64,000 bases of DNA from J089 sp964535735 (GCA_964535735.1 CAZHTM010000001.1:62001-126000), one strand, 5' to 3'; positions 23,429 through 33,049 are shown, counted from the stretch's first letter. Program-made: numbers and translations. Notes: generated from the sequence alone by a model not told the origin.

Positions 23429-24298
23429 ATGTACGAGATTATTGAGGCGCAATTCCTGGCCCAGGATATTAAACTATTTAAAATATACTCTCCCCCAATT
23501 GCGAAAAAACGGAAAGCCGGTCAATTCGTGATTCTTCGGGTATCCGAAACCGGTGAGCGGATTCCGCTGACTATTGCCGACTCCGATGTCGAGCAGGGAA
23601 CAATTACTATAATAGTCCAGGGTATAGGAAAAACCACTAAAGAGTTAAATACCAAAGAGGCCGGTGACTACATCGCTGATGTGGTTGGCCCGCTGGGAAA
23701 ACCGTCGGAAATTGAACATTTCGGCACGACGGTAAGTATTGGCGGCGGTGTGGGTACAGCGATTGCTTATCCAACGGCGGTGGCATTGAAACAGGCCGGT
23801 AATTATGTAATAACCATCAATGGCGCCCGTTCCAAGGATATGGTAATCCTGGAAAATGAGATGAAGGCCGTCAGTGATGAAGCCTACATCACTACCGATG
23901 ATGGCAGTTATGGTGTCCATGGTTTTGTGACCACCCAACTGCAGCAACTGATCGATTCAGGGAAACAGATCGATTTTGTGCTGGCCATCGGACCAATCCC
24001 CATGATGCGGGCGGTAGCCGAAGTTACCCGGCCCCATGGAATTCACACTGTCGTAAGTCTGAATCCGATCATGGTGGACGGTACCGGCATGTGCGGTGGT
24101 TGCCGAGTCACGGTCAATAACAAAGTCAAATTTGCCTGTGTCGATGGACCGGAATTCGATGCCCATCAGGTCGATTTCACCAACCTGGTGAATCGGAATC
24201 GGATGTACTCCAATAAGGAACAGAAAGCACTGGAAATTTTCGAGCATCGCTGCAACCTGGATAAACAGGCTGAAGCGCTGGAAGTCGAAACCGTTTAA
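23429..24298 (+). CDS. nfnA: NfnA-like FAD/NAD-binding subunit of electron-bifurcating NADH-dependent ferredoxin:NADP+ oxidoreductase
   Basis: The 289-residue product has the dihydroorotate-dehydrogenase-electron-transfer (PyrK/SudB) fold: FAD-binding RxSxT-like region ERIPLTIADSD (about 48-58), NAD-binding GGGVGTAIAYP (about 108-118), and a C-terminal 2Fe-2S cluster, CGGC near 220 with a further cysteine in KFACVDGPEF. Its paired gene is 32 bases downstream. Together they should transfer electrons between NADH, NADPH and ferredoxin, and so could feed or balance the ferredoxin-type pathways in this window. Sulfide dehydrogenase (SudB) and glutamate synthase small-subunit annotations refer to the same family. 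Confidence 0.92.
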   Translation: MYEIIEAQFLAQDIKLFKIYSPPIAKKRKAGQFVILRVSETGERIPLTIADSDVEQGTITIIVQGIGKTTKELNTKEAGDYIADVVGPLGKPSEIEHFGTTVSIGGGVGTAIAYPTAVALKQAGNYVITINGARSKDMVILENEMKAVSDEAYITTDDGSYGVHGFVTTQLQQLIDSGKQIDFVLAIGPIPMMRAVAEVTRPHGIHTVVSLNPIMVDGTGMCGGCRVTVNNKVKFACVDGPEFDAHQVDFTNLVNRNRMYSNKEQKALEIFEHRCNLDKQAEALEVETV

Positions 24299-24329
24299 TT
24301 ATTGACAATACGGACAATACGAGATTATC

Positions 24330-25760
24330 ATGGCTGAATTCCTCCCTATAAAAGAACGGACCAAAATCCCGCGTCAGATCATGCCCGAACAGGATCCGGT
24401 GGTACGTGGACAAAATTTCGATGAAGTAAACCTGGGTCTGACGAGAGATCAGGCCATTCTGGACGCCCAACGCTGTCTGCAGTGTAAGAAGCCCACTTGC
24501 ATGAACGGCTGTCCGGTGGAAGTAAAAATCATTGATTTTCTGAAATTGGTGGTTGAAGAAGATTTCCTGGGCGCCGCAAAAAAAATCAAGGAAGACAATG
24601 TACTGCCAGCGATTTGCGGCCGGGTATGTCCCCAGGAAACTCAGTGTGAGGCTCAATGTAAAATCACGAAGAATTTTGGCGCCGTTTCCATCGGTCGGCT
24701 GGAACGTTTTGTGGCCGACTATGAGATGGCCCAGGGTATCGTCTCCGAACCACCAAAGGTCGCCAAAACCGGTAAAAAAGTTGCCATCATCGGCAGTGGT
24801 CCCGCAGGACTGAGTTGTGCCGGCGACCTGGTAAACATGGGATACGATGTCACTGTTTTCGAAGCTCTTCACGAGTTGGGTGGCGTGTTGGTTTATGGCA
24901 TTCCGGAGTTCCGATTACCGAAAGAAATCGTGCGCAAGGAAGTGGACAACATGCGCAAGATGGGCGTCAAATTCGAGACCAATGTGGTTATCGGAGCCAC
25001 CTATACCATCGATGAATTAATGGAAGAGGAAGGCTTCAGCGCTGTTTTTATTGGAGTTGGTGCCGGGCTGCCGTGGTTTATGAATATTCCCGGTGAAAAT
25101 CTGGCCGGTGTCTATTCCGCCAATGAATTCCTGACCCGCGTTAACCTGATGAAAGCCTATCGTTTCCCGGAATACGATTCACCGATCCTTGATTGTACCG
25201 GTCGCAATGTGGCGGTATTCGGTGGCGGTAATGTAGCCATGGATGCGGTCCGGACCGCTAAACGACTGGGCGCCAAATCAGCCACGATCTATTATCGTCG
25301 TTCCGAAGCGGAAATGCCGGCTCGTGCTGAGGAAATTCACCATGCCAAGGATGAGGGAGTGAATTTCGAAGTTTTGACGACTCCGATCGAATTACTGGGC
25401 GATGAAATTCAGCGCCTGCACTCCATGAAATGCATACGCATGGAACTGGGTGAACCTGATGCTTCTGGTCGCCGTCGTCCGATACCGATCGAAGGCTCGG
25501 AATATATTGTACCGGTGGACATTGCAATCGTATCGATCGGTAACGGCTCCAATCCGCTGATCAGTCAGACCACTCCTGATGTTGAAACCAATAAATGGGG
25601 CAATATTATTGTTGATGAGGAAACGATGAAGACCACCAAGGAAGGTGTATTCGCCGGCGGTGATATCGTCACCGGAGGCGCCACCGTGATCCTGGCCATG
25701 GGCGCCGGACGCAAAGCCGCCCGCGGTATTCATGAGTACCTGACCAGCGGTACTTGGTAA
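24330..25760 (+). CDS. nfnB: NfnB-like flavoprotein (GltA/SudA family) of the NfnAB complex
   Basis: The 476-residue product has an N-terminal ferredoxin-like domain with eight cysteines for two 4Fe-4S clusters (CLQCKKPTCMNGCP near 50-65 and AICGRVCPQETQCEAQC near 90-110). An FAD-binding GSGPAGLSCAG (about 155) and an NADPH-binding GGGNVAMDAVR (about 295) follow. This matches homotetrameric GltA-type proteins and NfnB. Partnering with nfnA upstream makes electron bifurcation the likeliest activity; a stand-alone glutamate synthase small subunit is less likely because no large subunit is near. It ends 25 bases before a good terminator. Confidence 0.92.
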   Translation: MAEFLPIKERTKIPRQIMPEQDPVVRGQNFDEVNLGLTRDQAILDAQRCLQCKKPTCMNGCPVEVKIIDFLKLVVEEDFLGAAKKIKEDNVLPAICGRVCPQETQCEAQCKITKNFGAVSIGRLERFVADYEMAQGIVSEPPKVAKTGKKVAIIGSGPAGLSCAGDLVNMGYDVTVFEALHELGGVLVYGIPEFRLPKEIVRKEVDNMRKMGVKFETNVVIGATYTIDELMEEEGFSAVFIGVGAGLPWFMNIPGENLAGVYSANEFLTRVNLMKAYRFPEYDSPILDCTGRNVAVFGGGNVAMDAVRTAKRLGAKSATIYYRRSEAEMPARAEEIHHAKDEGVNFEVLTTPIELLGDEIQRLHSMKCIRMELGEPDASGRRRPIPIEGSEYIVPVDIAIVSIGNGSNPLISQTTPDVETNKWGNIIVDEETMKTTKEGVFAGGDIVTGGATVILAMGAGRKAARGIHEYLTSGTW

Positions 25761-25784
25761 GTTTTGTCATTCGTCATTTTAAAG

Positions 25785-25812
25785 AGCCGCTCATTTTGAG
25801 TGGCTTTTTTTG
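25785..25812 (+). terminator. Intrinsic terminator of nfnAB
   Basis: A 9-bp stem (AGCCGCTCA at 25785-25793 with TGAGTGGCT at 25797-25805, one G-U pair) with a 3-base loop is followed by seven T residues. This is a textbook rho-independent terminator 25 bases after the nfnB stop. Confidence 0.88.
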
Positions 25813-26062
25813 TCAATGGTCAATAGTACTTATTCAATTGTCCCGCGAATGGAACGTAGTTGAAAATTCCGCACTTCTGGTTGAGACAATCTCGCGGATT
25901 TCTGAGTCATACGATTATGGTGTCGCCTTCGACACCATCAGTGGAAACTTGGTACTTTGTGTGTTATATAGATTACGATAGAGACAGAAGAATACTCCTG
26001 ATTTCTCCTTTCTCTCTCCATGTTTCTTTGTAAATTCAATAAATAAATCCTTAACCTGTGTT
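25813..26062. other. Noncoding gap with a small hairpin
   Basis: No credible gene is seen here. A 9-bp perfect hairpin ATGGTGTCG/CGACACCAT (25917-25938, loop CCTT) is the only clear structure. The rest is AT-rich and probably holds the promoter of the next TPR gene. Confidence 0.5.
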
Positions 26063-27685
26063 TTGAAACTGATCTTCCAACGAATACTCATCGCGCTCTG
26101 CATTCTTGGCTTGAGTGGCCTTCCGGGGCAAACTCGGTCCACCCAATCCAAACCAACCGCTACGCAAAAAAAGAAAAAACCAGCCCCATCTAAGAAACGT
26201 CCAGCAAAAAAACAATCCACGAAGAAAAAACCCACAAAGAAAAAACCGACGAAAAAACAAACCGTTCGGAAAAAACGCCGCCCGCCCACCAAAAAAGCAG
26301 CCACTAAATCTTCGGCATCCAAAAAACCGCAACGGAAAAAACGTACTGCAAAACCCCGAAAAAAACCGGTCCCGAAAAAGACCAGCAAAGCACCGCAAAA
26401 AAACCAGACTCCAAAAGCTCCGGCGGTAAATCCCATGGCGTTGTCCACCGAATTTCGATCCATGACCGAGGAATTGGAATCCAGTCGTCGGAAACTGGCC
26501 ATGGCCGTTTCTTATCTGGAGCCTACCAAGAGAAAAAAAATTGTTACCATCGAATCCCGGTCATTGAACCAATCCTCTTATCGATCACCGGAAAATTTGA
26601 AAGATGCAACCCGGAACGCAGAGGCCAACCAGGATTGGGCTAAGCTACGGGATTTGGCGATGACCCGGATTCAACAAGACCCTCTAAATCCAGATTTTCA
26701 TTATCAATTGGGACGAGCTTATGCCAGAATGGGTGAACTAAACAAAGCGCGACAAGCTTTTGAAGAAGTTCTGGATATCGACCCTAGCCATCAACAAACG
26801 TTGAATGCGTTAGCGAGTTTATCCCGGAATTCAGATACACGCATCATGAGTGCCGAAGTGTTGGATTATTCCACACAGCGAACCACTCAAGGACCCGCCG
26901 CGGAAATGGCCGCTATTCGTCAAGCCATTGATAATGGAGAATTCGAGAAAGCTCGGTCACTGGCGGTGAAAGGATTGGAATCCCATCCTCGCCACGGTGG
27001 ATTCAAATTTCTGGAAGGCCTGGCTCTGGAAAAACAAGGATTACCTGAAGAAGCAAAAATTGCCTATCAGCAGGCGGTGAAATTGGATCGGAACAACCTG
27101 GAAGCCCACCGCGCCCTGGCCAATTTGTATTTTGAATTAGGAAAATATGTGTATGCCGGGTTGTCCTATAGCGATCTGGCAGAATTAGATCCCACCAACG
27201 AAGAAGCTTGGTATCTGCAGGGATTGAGTTATTATAAGGCCAATGAGTGGGGAAAAGCAGTTGAAGCCTGGGAAGAATTACGTCGGTTGAACCCGCGCCA
27301 TGCTCTCCTTCAAATTATGTTACCGCAGATGTATTACGTTTTGGCTGTGGAATATAACCGGAAAGGGGAAGCGGCTTTAGGACGCACAGCATTTGATAAA
27401 GCCATGGCCTTGAATCCAAATACATACAGTTGGCTTCCGAAAGCCATGCGAACTCTGGGCCAGTATTATCGGGAAAAGAAAATGTATAAGGAATCATTGG
27501 CGGCTTATCAGGAAGTAGTGGAGTTGCGTCCCAAGGATGCCAATGCGTATCTGGGAATGGGAATTACCTACTGGAAAATGAATGAACCCCAATTGGCCCG
27601 GGCGGCCTGGGATCGTAGTTTGGAATTAAATCCTGATAATAATGAAGCCCGGGGCTGGCTGATGATTACGCGTCAGGATTCTTAA
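26063..27685 (+). CDS. Secreted TPR protein with a histone-H1-like lysine-rich N-terminus
   Basis: The start is a TTG at 26063, the only codon giving a signal peptide (about 1-24, ending at LPGQTRS). From about 28 to 122 the chain is almost entirely Lys, Arg, Pro, Ala, Thr and Ser, with repeated PTKKK and KKPA units resembling the tails of histone H1-like proteins. The remainder (about 140-540) is a run of tetratricopeptide repeats (for example FHYQLGRAYARMGELNKARQAFEEVLDIDPS in pieces). A basic tail behind a signal peptide is odd: it may bind acidic surface polymers or peptidoglycan rather than DNA. No named family is recognised. Confidence 0.75.
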   Translation: MKLIFQRILIALCILGLSGLPGQTRSTQSKPTATQKKKKPAPSKKRPAKKQSTKKKPTKKKPTKKQTVRKKRRPPTKKAATKSSASKKPQRKKRTAKPRKKPVPKKTSKAPQKNQTPKAPAVNPMALSTEFRSMTEELESSRRKLAMAVSYLEPTKRKKIVTIESRSLNQSSYRSPENLKDATRNAEANQDWAKLRDLAMTRIQQDPLNPDFHYQLGRAYARMGELNKARQAFEEVLDIDPSHQQTLNALASLSRNSDTRIMSAEVLDYSTQRTTQGPAAEMAAIRQAIDNGEFEKARSLAVKGLESHPRHGGFKFLEGLALEKQGLPEEAKIAYQQAVKLDRNNLEAHRALANLYFELGKYVYAGLSYSDLAELDPTNEEAWYLQGLSYYKANEWGKAVEAWEELRRLNPRHALLQIMLPQMYYVLAVEYNRKGEAALGRTAFDKAMALNPNTYSWLPKAMRTLGQYYREKKMYKESLAAYQEVVELRPKDANAYLGMGITYWKMNEPQLARAAWDRSLELNPDNNEARGWLMITRQDS

Positions 27686-27708
27686 CTTTTTCTTTTATTC
27701 TTTATAAC

Positions 27709-28839
27709 ATGTCCAGTATACAGCGGTTCATCCTGCCGTTCTTGGTTTCTACCATCATTCTCGGAGCTGTTCCCGGTGACAGCCTAGTGTGGGTCGGGGT
27801 ATATAAGTTCTATAATTATGAAACAGCGGAGGCCGTCGATATTTTAACCCGCGCCCGGCAGGAATTTCCGGAAAACCCCACCGTTCATTTAACCTGGGCC
27901 GCGGCACGATGGCTTCATAGTCAGGCTCACGATCCTGTGGAGACCACCTATTCCATTCTGGAGGAATCCCTGGATGACATAATTCCTGTGTACGAAGCTC
28001 TTGTAGCAAGTCAGCCTGACGACCCACACTATCGCCTTTACCTCGGGTCGGCTATTGGGCTTCAGGCTCGGGTGGATTTGGGGCGAAAAGAATGGTTTTC
28101 CACTCTGGTGGATGCCTACCGCGGCTTTCGCATCATCCAGGAGGTTGCAAAAGCGAATCCGGATGAGGTGGATGCCCAACTTCCGATTGGTATTGTAGAA
28201 ACGTATGCATCTATGAGTGGATTTTTGGTTCGGTGGTCGGCCATGCTTTTTGGATTAAAACCCAACCTGGATGAAGGACTCACCAAGATTGAAACCGCCG
28301 CAAATGAGGGCAATTTTTCCTGGATCGAAGCCAGCAGTATTAAATCCTTTCTGGATTTATGGGTGTTTCAGGATTTTCCTAATGCCTTGAAGCATAGTCG
28401 ACGTCTAGCGTTGGAATTCCCCTATAATTTTTACTTTAATATCATGTATGTAGAAAGTTTAAGTCGCACTGGTGATTTGGTTGGCGCTCGTGCACGTCTG
28501 AATTATTTGGCGGACAGGTACAGGGATTTAACTCCCGTACAGCAGCATTGGTACGGTGGTTATTTAGCTTATGAAGAAGGATTATTGGCCGCGATCAATG
28601 GCGATTGGGAAACGGCGTATCAAAAATCGTCCCAAGCCATTGAAACCTATGGCGCAGAACTGGACGTTATTTTGGCCAATGCTTGGCTCTTAAAAGGCAT
28701 GTGTCTGGATATCTCTAATAAACGGAAAGACGCCCAAAACGCCTACAGAGCATGTATAGACCTGGACAATATGACCGCCGCGGTAAAACAAGCGGAACTT
28801 TATTTGAACCAACCGTTTACCACCGATAATTGGCAATAG
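27709..28839 (+). CDS. TPR-like secreted protein
   Basis: This 376-residue protein has a signal peptide (about 1-22) and helical repeats of TPR/Sel1-like character (for example LYLGSAIGLQARVDLGRKEW and GAELDVILANAWLLKGMCLDISNKRKDAQNAYRACIDLD in pieces). It starts 24 bases after the previous gene. The tetratricopeptide register is weaker than in its neighbour. I cannot assign a function. It could be a periplasmic scaffold acting with the upstream TPR protein. Confidence 0.65.
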   Translation: MSSIQRFILPFLVSTIILGAVPGDSLVWVGVYKFYNYETAEAVDILTRARQEFPENPTVHLTWAAARWLHSQAHDPVETTYSILEESLDDIIPVYEALVASQPDDPHYRLYLGSAIGLQARVDLGRKEWFSTLVDAYRGFRIIQEVAKANPDEVDAQLPIGIVETYASMSGFLVRWSAMLFGLKPNLDEGLTKIETAANEGNFSWIEASSIKSFLDLWVFQDFPNALKHSRRLALEFPYNFYFNIMYVESLSRTGDLVGARARLNYLADRYRDLTPVQQHWYGGYLAYEEGLLAAINGDWETAYQKSSQAIETYGAELDVILANAWLLKGMCLDISNKRKDAQNAYRACIDLDNMTAAVKQAELYLNQPFTTDNWQ

Positions 28840-28857
28840 TGCTTATCCCAACGAATC

Positions 28858-30765
28858 ATGACTAATCAATACTCAGCGCCTTCGACAATGGTTTACCGAC
28901 GCGTCACCCGGGAAGTTAGGGTAGGATCAGTGGGAATCGGTGGCCAAAATCCAGTCCGGATTCAATCCATGACTACAACGGACACCATGGATACCGAGGC
29001 CACGGTGGCGCAATGTATCCGCATGATTGAGGCGGGGTGTGAACTTGTACGCATAACAGCTCCCAGTCAAAACGAAGCTCGTAACCTGGCGGAGATTCGC
29101 AAGGCGCTTCGAAAAAAAGGATACGACACCCCATTAATAGCGGATATCCATTTCACCCCGAAAGCAGCTGAGATTGCCGCGGAGATTGTGGAAAAAGTTC
29201 GGATCAATCCGGGAAATTATGCGGATCGGAAAAAATTTGAGAATCCCACCTATTCCGACGCGGAGTACGACGAGGAACTGGATCGAATCCGGGAACGATT
29301 CGCACCTCTGGTGGAACGGTGCAAAACCAATGGTGTTGCTATGCGTATTGGGACGAATCATGGCTCACTCTCAGACCGTATCATGGGACGTTATGGTGAC
29401 ACGCCTTTGGGCATGGTGGAATCAGCCTTGGAATTTGTGCGGATATGCCGAGACCTGAATTACCATGATATTATTCTTTCGATGAAGGCCAGTAATCCGC
29501 TGGTGATGGTGGAGGCCAACCGTCTTTTAGTGGAGCGGATGGACGCGGAAGGCATGGACTATCCACTGCATTTGGGCGTTACGGAAGCGGGTGAAGGAGA
29601 AGACGGCCGTATAAAATCGGCGGTGGGGATCGGCACGCTGCTTATGGAAGGAATAGGTGATACAATTCGTGTTTCGTTGACCGAAGAACCGGAAGCGGAA
29701 TTGCCTGTGGCCCGTTCTCTGGTTGAACTAGCTACCCGCCCTTTTTCTAAATCCAATGTTGAACAATCTACATTTCAAATTGCGAACACAATAACAGAAC
29801 CCAATTCTACAGTAGCGGTGAATTCTATAGGAGGCGAAAACCCACCTCGGGTCATTGCATCTCTGGATAAAACGGATCCTCTACAGCCAACGGCACTGGC
29901 CGCCATTGGATACCGGTATATCGCAACTCTGGATAAATGGTCCATCAGCGATCAGGCCGCCGATATGGTATATGTGGGTTCCCATAAACCGGAGTTTCCT
30001 TTACCCACAGGATTGACCTTATTATTCTATAAAGAATCTTCGATGGATGGCGTTACCCTTTATTCTTTGAGTGAACTGTCCCAGGTAGAAGAGAACCGGC
30101 CCGTTGCTTGCCTAGTTCAGGAAGAAGAGGTGCTAAACGGAATTCCCACTGAAATCTGTGATTTAAAAAACCTTATTTGGATATTTGACTATCCAACCTC
30201 CGATCCACTGACCGCTTGGCGCCGAATGTTTGAAGCGCTTCGATCCCAAGGGAATCGTCAACCGGTGATCTTGCGTTATACGTCACAGCAACCGGAAGAT
30301 CGCTGGCTTCTGGAAGCAGCGGTTCACATCGGCGGACTTTTTCTGGACGGACTGGGGGATGGAGTATGGCTGGATGTGTTTGAACCATCCCGATCGGTAG
30401 GTGTGGCATTTGGGATCCTTCAGGCGGTCCGGGCTCGCATATCGAAAACGGAGTATATATCCTGCCCCAGTTGTGGACGTACCCTGTTTGATCTTCAGGA
30501 AACCACGGCGCGGATTCGTTCTCGCACTTCACACCTAAAAGGCGTTAAAATTGGTATTATGGGGTGTATCGTCAATGGTCCCGGAGAAATGGCCGATGCC
30601 GACTATGGCTATGTGGGCACCGGGCCTGGAAAAATTGCCCTGTACAAAGGGCAGGAAGTGATACACCGAAATATTTCCGCCGATCAAGCGGTCGATCAAT
30701 TGATTGATTTGATCCAAACCCACGGGGATTGGGTGGACCCTCCTAATCCCGTAGAGGAAAGTTGA
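28858..30765 (+). CDS. ispG: 4-hydroxy-3-methylbut-2-enyl diphosphate synthase, long form
   Basis: IspG (GcpE) reduces 2-C-methyl-erythritol-2,4-cyclodiphosphate in the MEP isoprenoid pathway using a 4Fe-4S cluster. The 635-residue protein has a TIM barrel with IQSMTTTDTMDTEATVAQC near 40 and KVRINPGNYADRKKFE near 112. A large insert (about 265-500) not present in E. coli IspG (372 residues) follows, then the iron-sulfur domain with Cys-x-x-Cys (SCPSCGRT near 541) and a third cysteine plus Glu in IMGCIVNGPGEMADAD (near 569). The inserted form occurs in plants, Chlamydiae and Bacteroidota-like bacteria. Confidence 0.95.
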   Translation: MTNQYSAPSTMVYRRVTREVRVGSVGIGGQNPVRIQSMTTTDTMDTEATVAQCIRMIEAGCELVRITAPSQNEARNLAEIRKALRKKGYDTPLIADIHFTPKAAEIAAEIVEKVRINPGNYADRKKFENPTYSDAEYDEELDRIRERFAPLVERCKTNGVAMRIGTNHGSLSDRIMGRYGDTPLGMVESALEFVRICRDLNYHDIILSMKASNPLVMVEANRLLVERMDAEGMDYPLHLGVTEAGEGEDGRIKSAVGIGTLLMEGIGDTIRVSLTEEPEAELPVARSLVELATRPFSKSNVEQSTFQIANTITEPNSTVAVNSIGGENPPRVIASLDKTDPLQPTALAAIGYRYIATLDKWSISDQAADMVYVGSHKPEFPLPTGLTLLFYKESSMDGVTLYSLSELSQVEENRPVACLVQEEEVLNGIPTEICDLKNLIWIFDYPTSDPLTAWRRMFEALRSQGNRQPVILRYTSQQPEDRWLLEAAVHIGGLFLDGLGDGVWLDVFEPSRSVGVAFGILQAVRARISKTEYISCPSCGRTLFDLQETTARIRSRTSHLKGVKIGIMGCIVNGPGEMADADYGYVGTGPGKIALYKGQEVIHRNISADQAVDQLIDLIQTHGDWVDPPNPVEES

Positions 30766-30772
30766 GGCTATC

Positions 30773-31216
30773 ATGAAGCGGTATTGGATAATTCTTTTTC
30801 TGATTCAACTGGTGGGGGCGCAACCGGAAACACCCACAATGACGCCCCTCGTCGCCTATTGGAAAACATTGGCACCTAATGAAAAGGAAGTTTTCTTATT
30901 TTCCTATTTGACGCAGGTTTACGACACATATACAGCGCTTAAAACGGAATATGGATATAATGAGCTCACCACTTGGTATTATGATGAGAAAGCGGAGCTG
31001 GTTTTCGCCATATTTGACCAGCTCAAAACAGCGGAATTATCCGAATTGGTAACATGGATTGATGAATTTTACTCTCATGAAACATATGCAGGTGAATCGT
31101 TTGATGAAGCTCTTCGATTCGCTTACCGCTTCCAGCAAGCGGAGGGAGAAACCATTTGGGAAAAATATCAACATTTAAATTTCGATAAGATAGAAGTCGG
31201 AGACGATTCTGATTAA
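30773..31216 (+). CDS. Hypothetical secreted protein
   Basis: The 147-residue protein has a signal peptide (about 1-17, GAQPETP) and an all-helical, tyrosine- and acid-rich mature part (YWKTLAPNEKEVFLFSYLTQVYDTYTALKTEYGY in pieces). It starts 7 bases after the ispG stop and precedes a small membrane protein on the same strand with overlapping ends. I do not recognise a family. Confidence 0.6.
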   Translation: MKRYWIILFLIQLVGAQPETPTMTPLVAYWKTLAPNEKEVFLFSYLTQVYDTYTALKTEYGYNELTTWYYDEKAELVFAIFDQLKTAELSELVTWIDEFYSHETYAGESFDEALRFAYRFQQAEGETIWEKYQHLNFDKIEVGDDSD

Positions 31217-31391
31217 ACCCAAATTTATTCAATCCTGGAGTGCTATTAAAAAAGAGCGGGGTTACCAGGGGTTAATCAAAGAAAAAGGATGGATTATTCT
31301 TGGAGCATTTATCCTGTTCTATCTAATTCGTGATACAATTTTGTATATTTTGATACCCTATCTCGTTTTGAAAGGAGTTTGGTCCGATTAA
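31209..31391 (+). CDS. Small membrane protein with a non-ATG start
   Basis: A 60-codon frame reads (M)IKPKFIQSWSAIKKERGYQG..., with one hydrophobic helix (WIILGAFILFYLIRDTILYILIPYLVLKG in pieces) and a charged N-terminus. It is free of stops from 31194 to the TAA at 31389-31391 and overlaps the end of the previous gene by 8 bases. No ATG or GTG is in frame; CTG (31209) or ATT (31206) must serve, with GGAG just upstream. The hydrophobic pattern and translational coupling make it likely a real gene, though the unusual start lowers confidence. Confidence 0.55.
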   Translation: MIKPKFIQSWSAIKKERGYQGLIKEKGWIILGAFILFYLIRDTILYILIPYLVLKGVWSD

Positions 31392-31435
31392 TAATTTTAA
31401 TTGTTCATTTTTAGTCTAATCCCAAAGGGGACGAT

Positions 31436-32977
31436 ATGTTAGCTCGTGTATTAAGTAGTGCGATCTTAGGGATCGACGCCTATATAGTAGAAGTAGAGGC
31501 CAATCTGACCCGCGCCCAATTGCCCAAGTTTATCACTGTAGGATTGCCGGAAGGCGCCGTTAGAGAAAGCAAGGAACGGGTACTTACCGCCATTAAAAAT
31601 TCCGGATTTGAAATCCCCAGACAACATATCACCGTCAATCTGGCGCCAGCGGACATTCGCAAAGAGGGATCGGCCTTCGATTTACCTATTGCCATTGGCA
31701 TTTTGGCCGCCCGAGGCTACGTGAAGCACGATTATTTAAATAAACTGCTTTTTTTAGGTGAATTGGCTTTGGATGGAACCATTCGCCCGGTGAAAGGAGC
31801 CCTACCAGTGGCCATTTGCGCCCGTAAAGAGGGTATTGCCGGTTTGATTCTTCCTGATGAAAATGCGGTAGAGGCCGCCGTTGTGGGGCAGGTAAAGGTG
31901 GCCGGTGTGAAGCGCTTGAGGGAAGTGGTGGATATTTTAAACGGCCAAAGCCCCATAACGTCCGTACGGGTCAATCGGAAAAACTTGTTCAATCAAAATC
32001 AACGTTACTCGGTAGATTTTTCTGATGTGAAAGGCCAGGAGCAGGTGAAACGGGCTCTGGAAGTAGCGGCGGCGGGGAGTCATAATGTCATCATGATCGG
32101 TCCCCCGGGAAGCGGAAAAACAATGTTGGCGAAGCGCCTTCCCACCATTCTTCCTGACATGGTTCTGGACGAAGCTCTGGAGACCACTAAAATCCATTCC
32201 GTTGCGGGAATCCTCCCTGAAGGCCAAGGGTTAATCGCAACTCGGCCGTTCCGGTCTCCGCATCACACCATTAGCGACGCAGGGCTGATTGGTGGAGGTA
32301 CGATTCCCAAACCTGGGGAAGTATCCCTGGCGCATCATGGTGTGTTGTTTTTGGATGAATTACCGGAATTCAAGAAAAATGTATTGGAGGTTATGCGCCA
32401 GCCCCTGGAGGATGGGAAAGTAACCATCTCTCGGGCGACGGTTTCATTGACGTACCCGTCCCGATTCATGCTGGTTGCGGCCATGAATCCTTGCCCTTGT
32501 GGTTATGCCACTGATCCGCGCAACGATTGTACCTGTACGGCTCCCATGATTCAGAAATACATGAGCCGCATTTCCGGTCCTTTGTTGGATCGAATTGACA
32601 TTCATATTGAAGTACCCGCCGTTCCCTTCACCCTGCTGGCGGAAAAAGCTCCGGGAGAGCCCTCCCATGTGATTCGGGAGCGGGTTCAGCGAACCCGCGA
32701 TCGCCAGCTTATGCGTTTTAAGGATGAAGCGGGACTTTTCGCCAATTCGCAAATGGAATCCAATCATCTTCGGAAATATTGCACCTTGGATACGACTGCC
32801 GCTGATCTCTTAAAGAAGGCCATGGAACGCCTGGGACTTTCCGCCCGCGCGTATGATCGTATTTTGAAGGTATCCCGGACCATCGCGGACTTGGAGGATG
32901 CTTCTGAAATCACCTCCGAACATATTGCGGAAGCGATTCAATACCGTAGTTTGGATCGGCAATTATGGTTGGGGTGA
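31436..32977 (+). CDS. comM: YifB/ComM-family Mg-chelatase-like AAA+ ATPase
   Basis: This 513-residue protein has an N-terminal Lon-like S5 domain (about 1-170), an AAA+ domain with Walker A GPPGSGKTMLAKR (about 222), Walker B LFLDELPEF (about 305) and a sensor region. A four-cysteine motif (NPCPCGYATDPRNDCTC in pieces) and a C-terminal domain (TAADLLKKAMERLGLSARAYDRILKVSRTIADLE in pieces) follow. ComM homologues act as branch-migration helicases in natural transformation. It starts 45 bases after the small membrane protein. Length and motifs are standard for the family. Confidence 0.93.
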   Translation: MLARVLSSAILGIDAYIVEVEANLTRAQLPKFITVGLPEGAVRESKERVLTAIKNSGFEIPRQHITVNLAPADIRKEGSAFDLPIAIGILAARGYVKHDYLNKLLFLGELALDGTIRPVKGALPVAICARKEGIAGLILPDENAVEAAVVGQVKVAGVKRLREVVDILNGQSPITSVRVNRKNLFNQNQRYSVDFSDVKGQEQVKRALEVAAAGSHNVIMIGPPGSGKTMLAKRLPTILPDMVLDEALETTKIHSVAGILPEGQGLIATRPFRSPHHTISDAGLIGGGTIPKPGEVSLAHHGVLFLDELPEFKKNVLEVMRQPLEDGKVTISRATVSLTYPSRFMLVAAMNPCPCGYATDPRNDCTCTAPMIQKYMSRISGPLLDRIDIHIEVPAVPFTLLAEKAPGEPSHVIRERVQRTRDRQLMRFKDEAGLFANSQMESNHLRKYCTLDTTAADLLKKAMERLGLSARAYDRILKVSRTIADLEDASEITSEHIAEAIQYRSLDRQLWLG

Positions 32978-33049
32978 TGATCTGTTGATATTTCAGTTAA
33001 AAATGCGCAGATGGATTCAGTAAGCGTGTTTTTCCATCGATCATATTTC

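Noticed and set aside
25754..25981. Plus-strand open frame of 75 codons after nfnB
   Set aside because: It runs through the nfnB terminator and has no coding pattern or homology I can see.
26051..26502. Minus-strand frames rich in Phe, Arg and Gly opposite the lysine-rich tail
   Set aside because: They are the antisense of Lys (AAA/AAG) codons, which gives Phe-rich sequence automatically.
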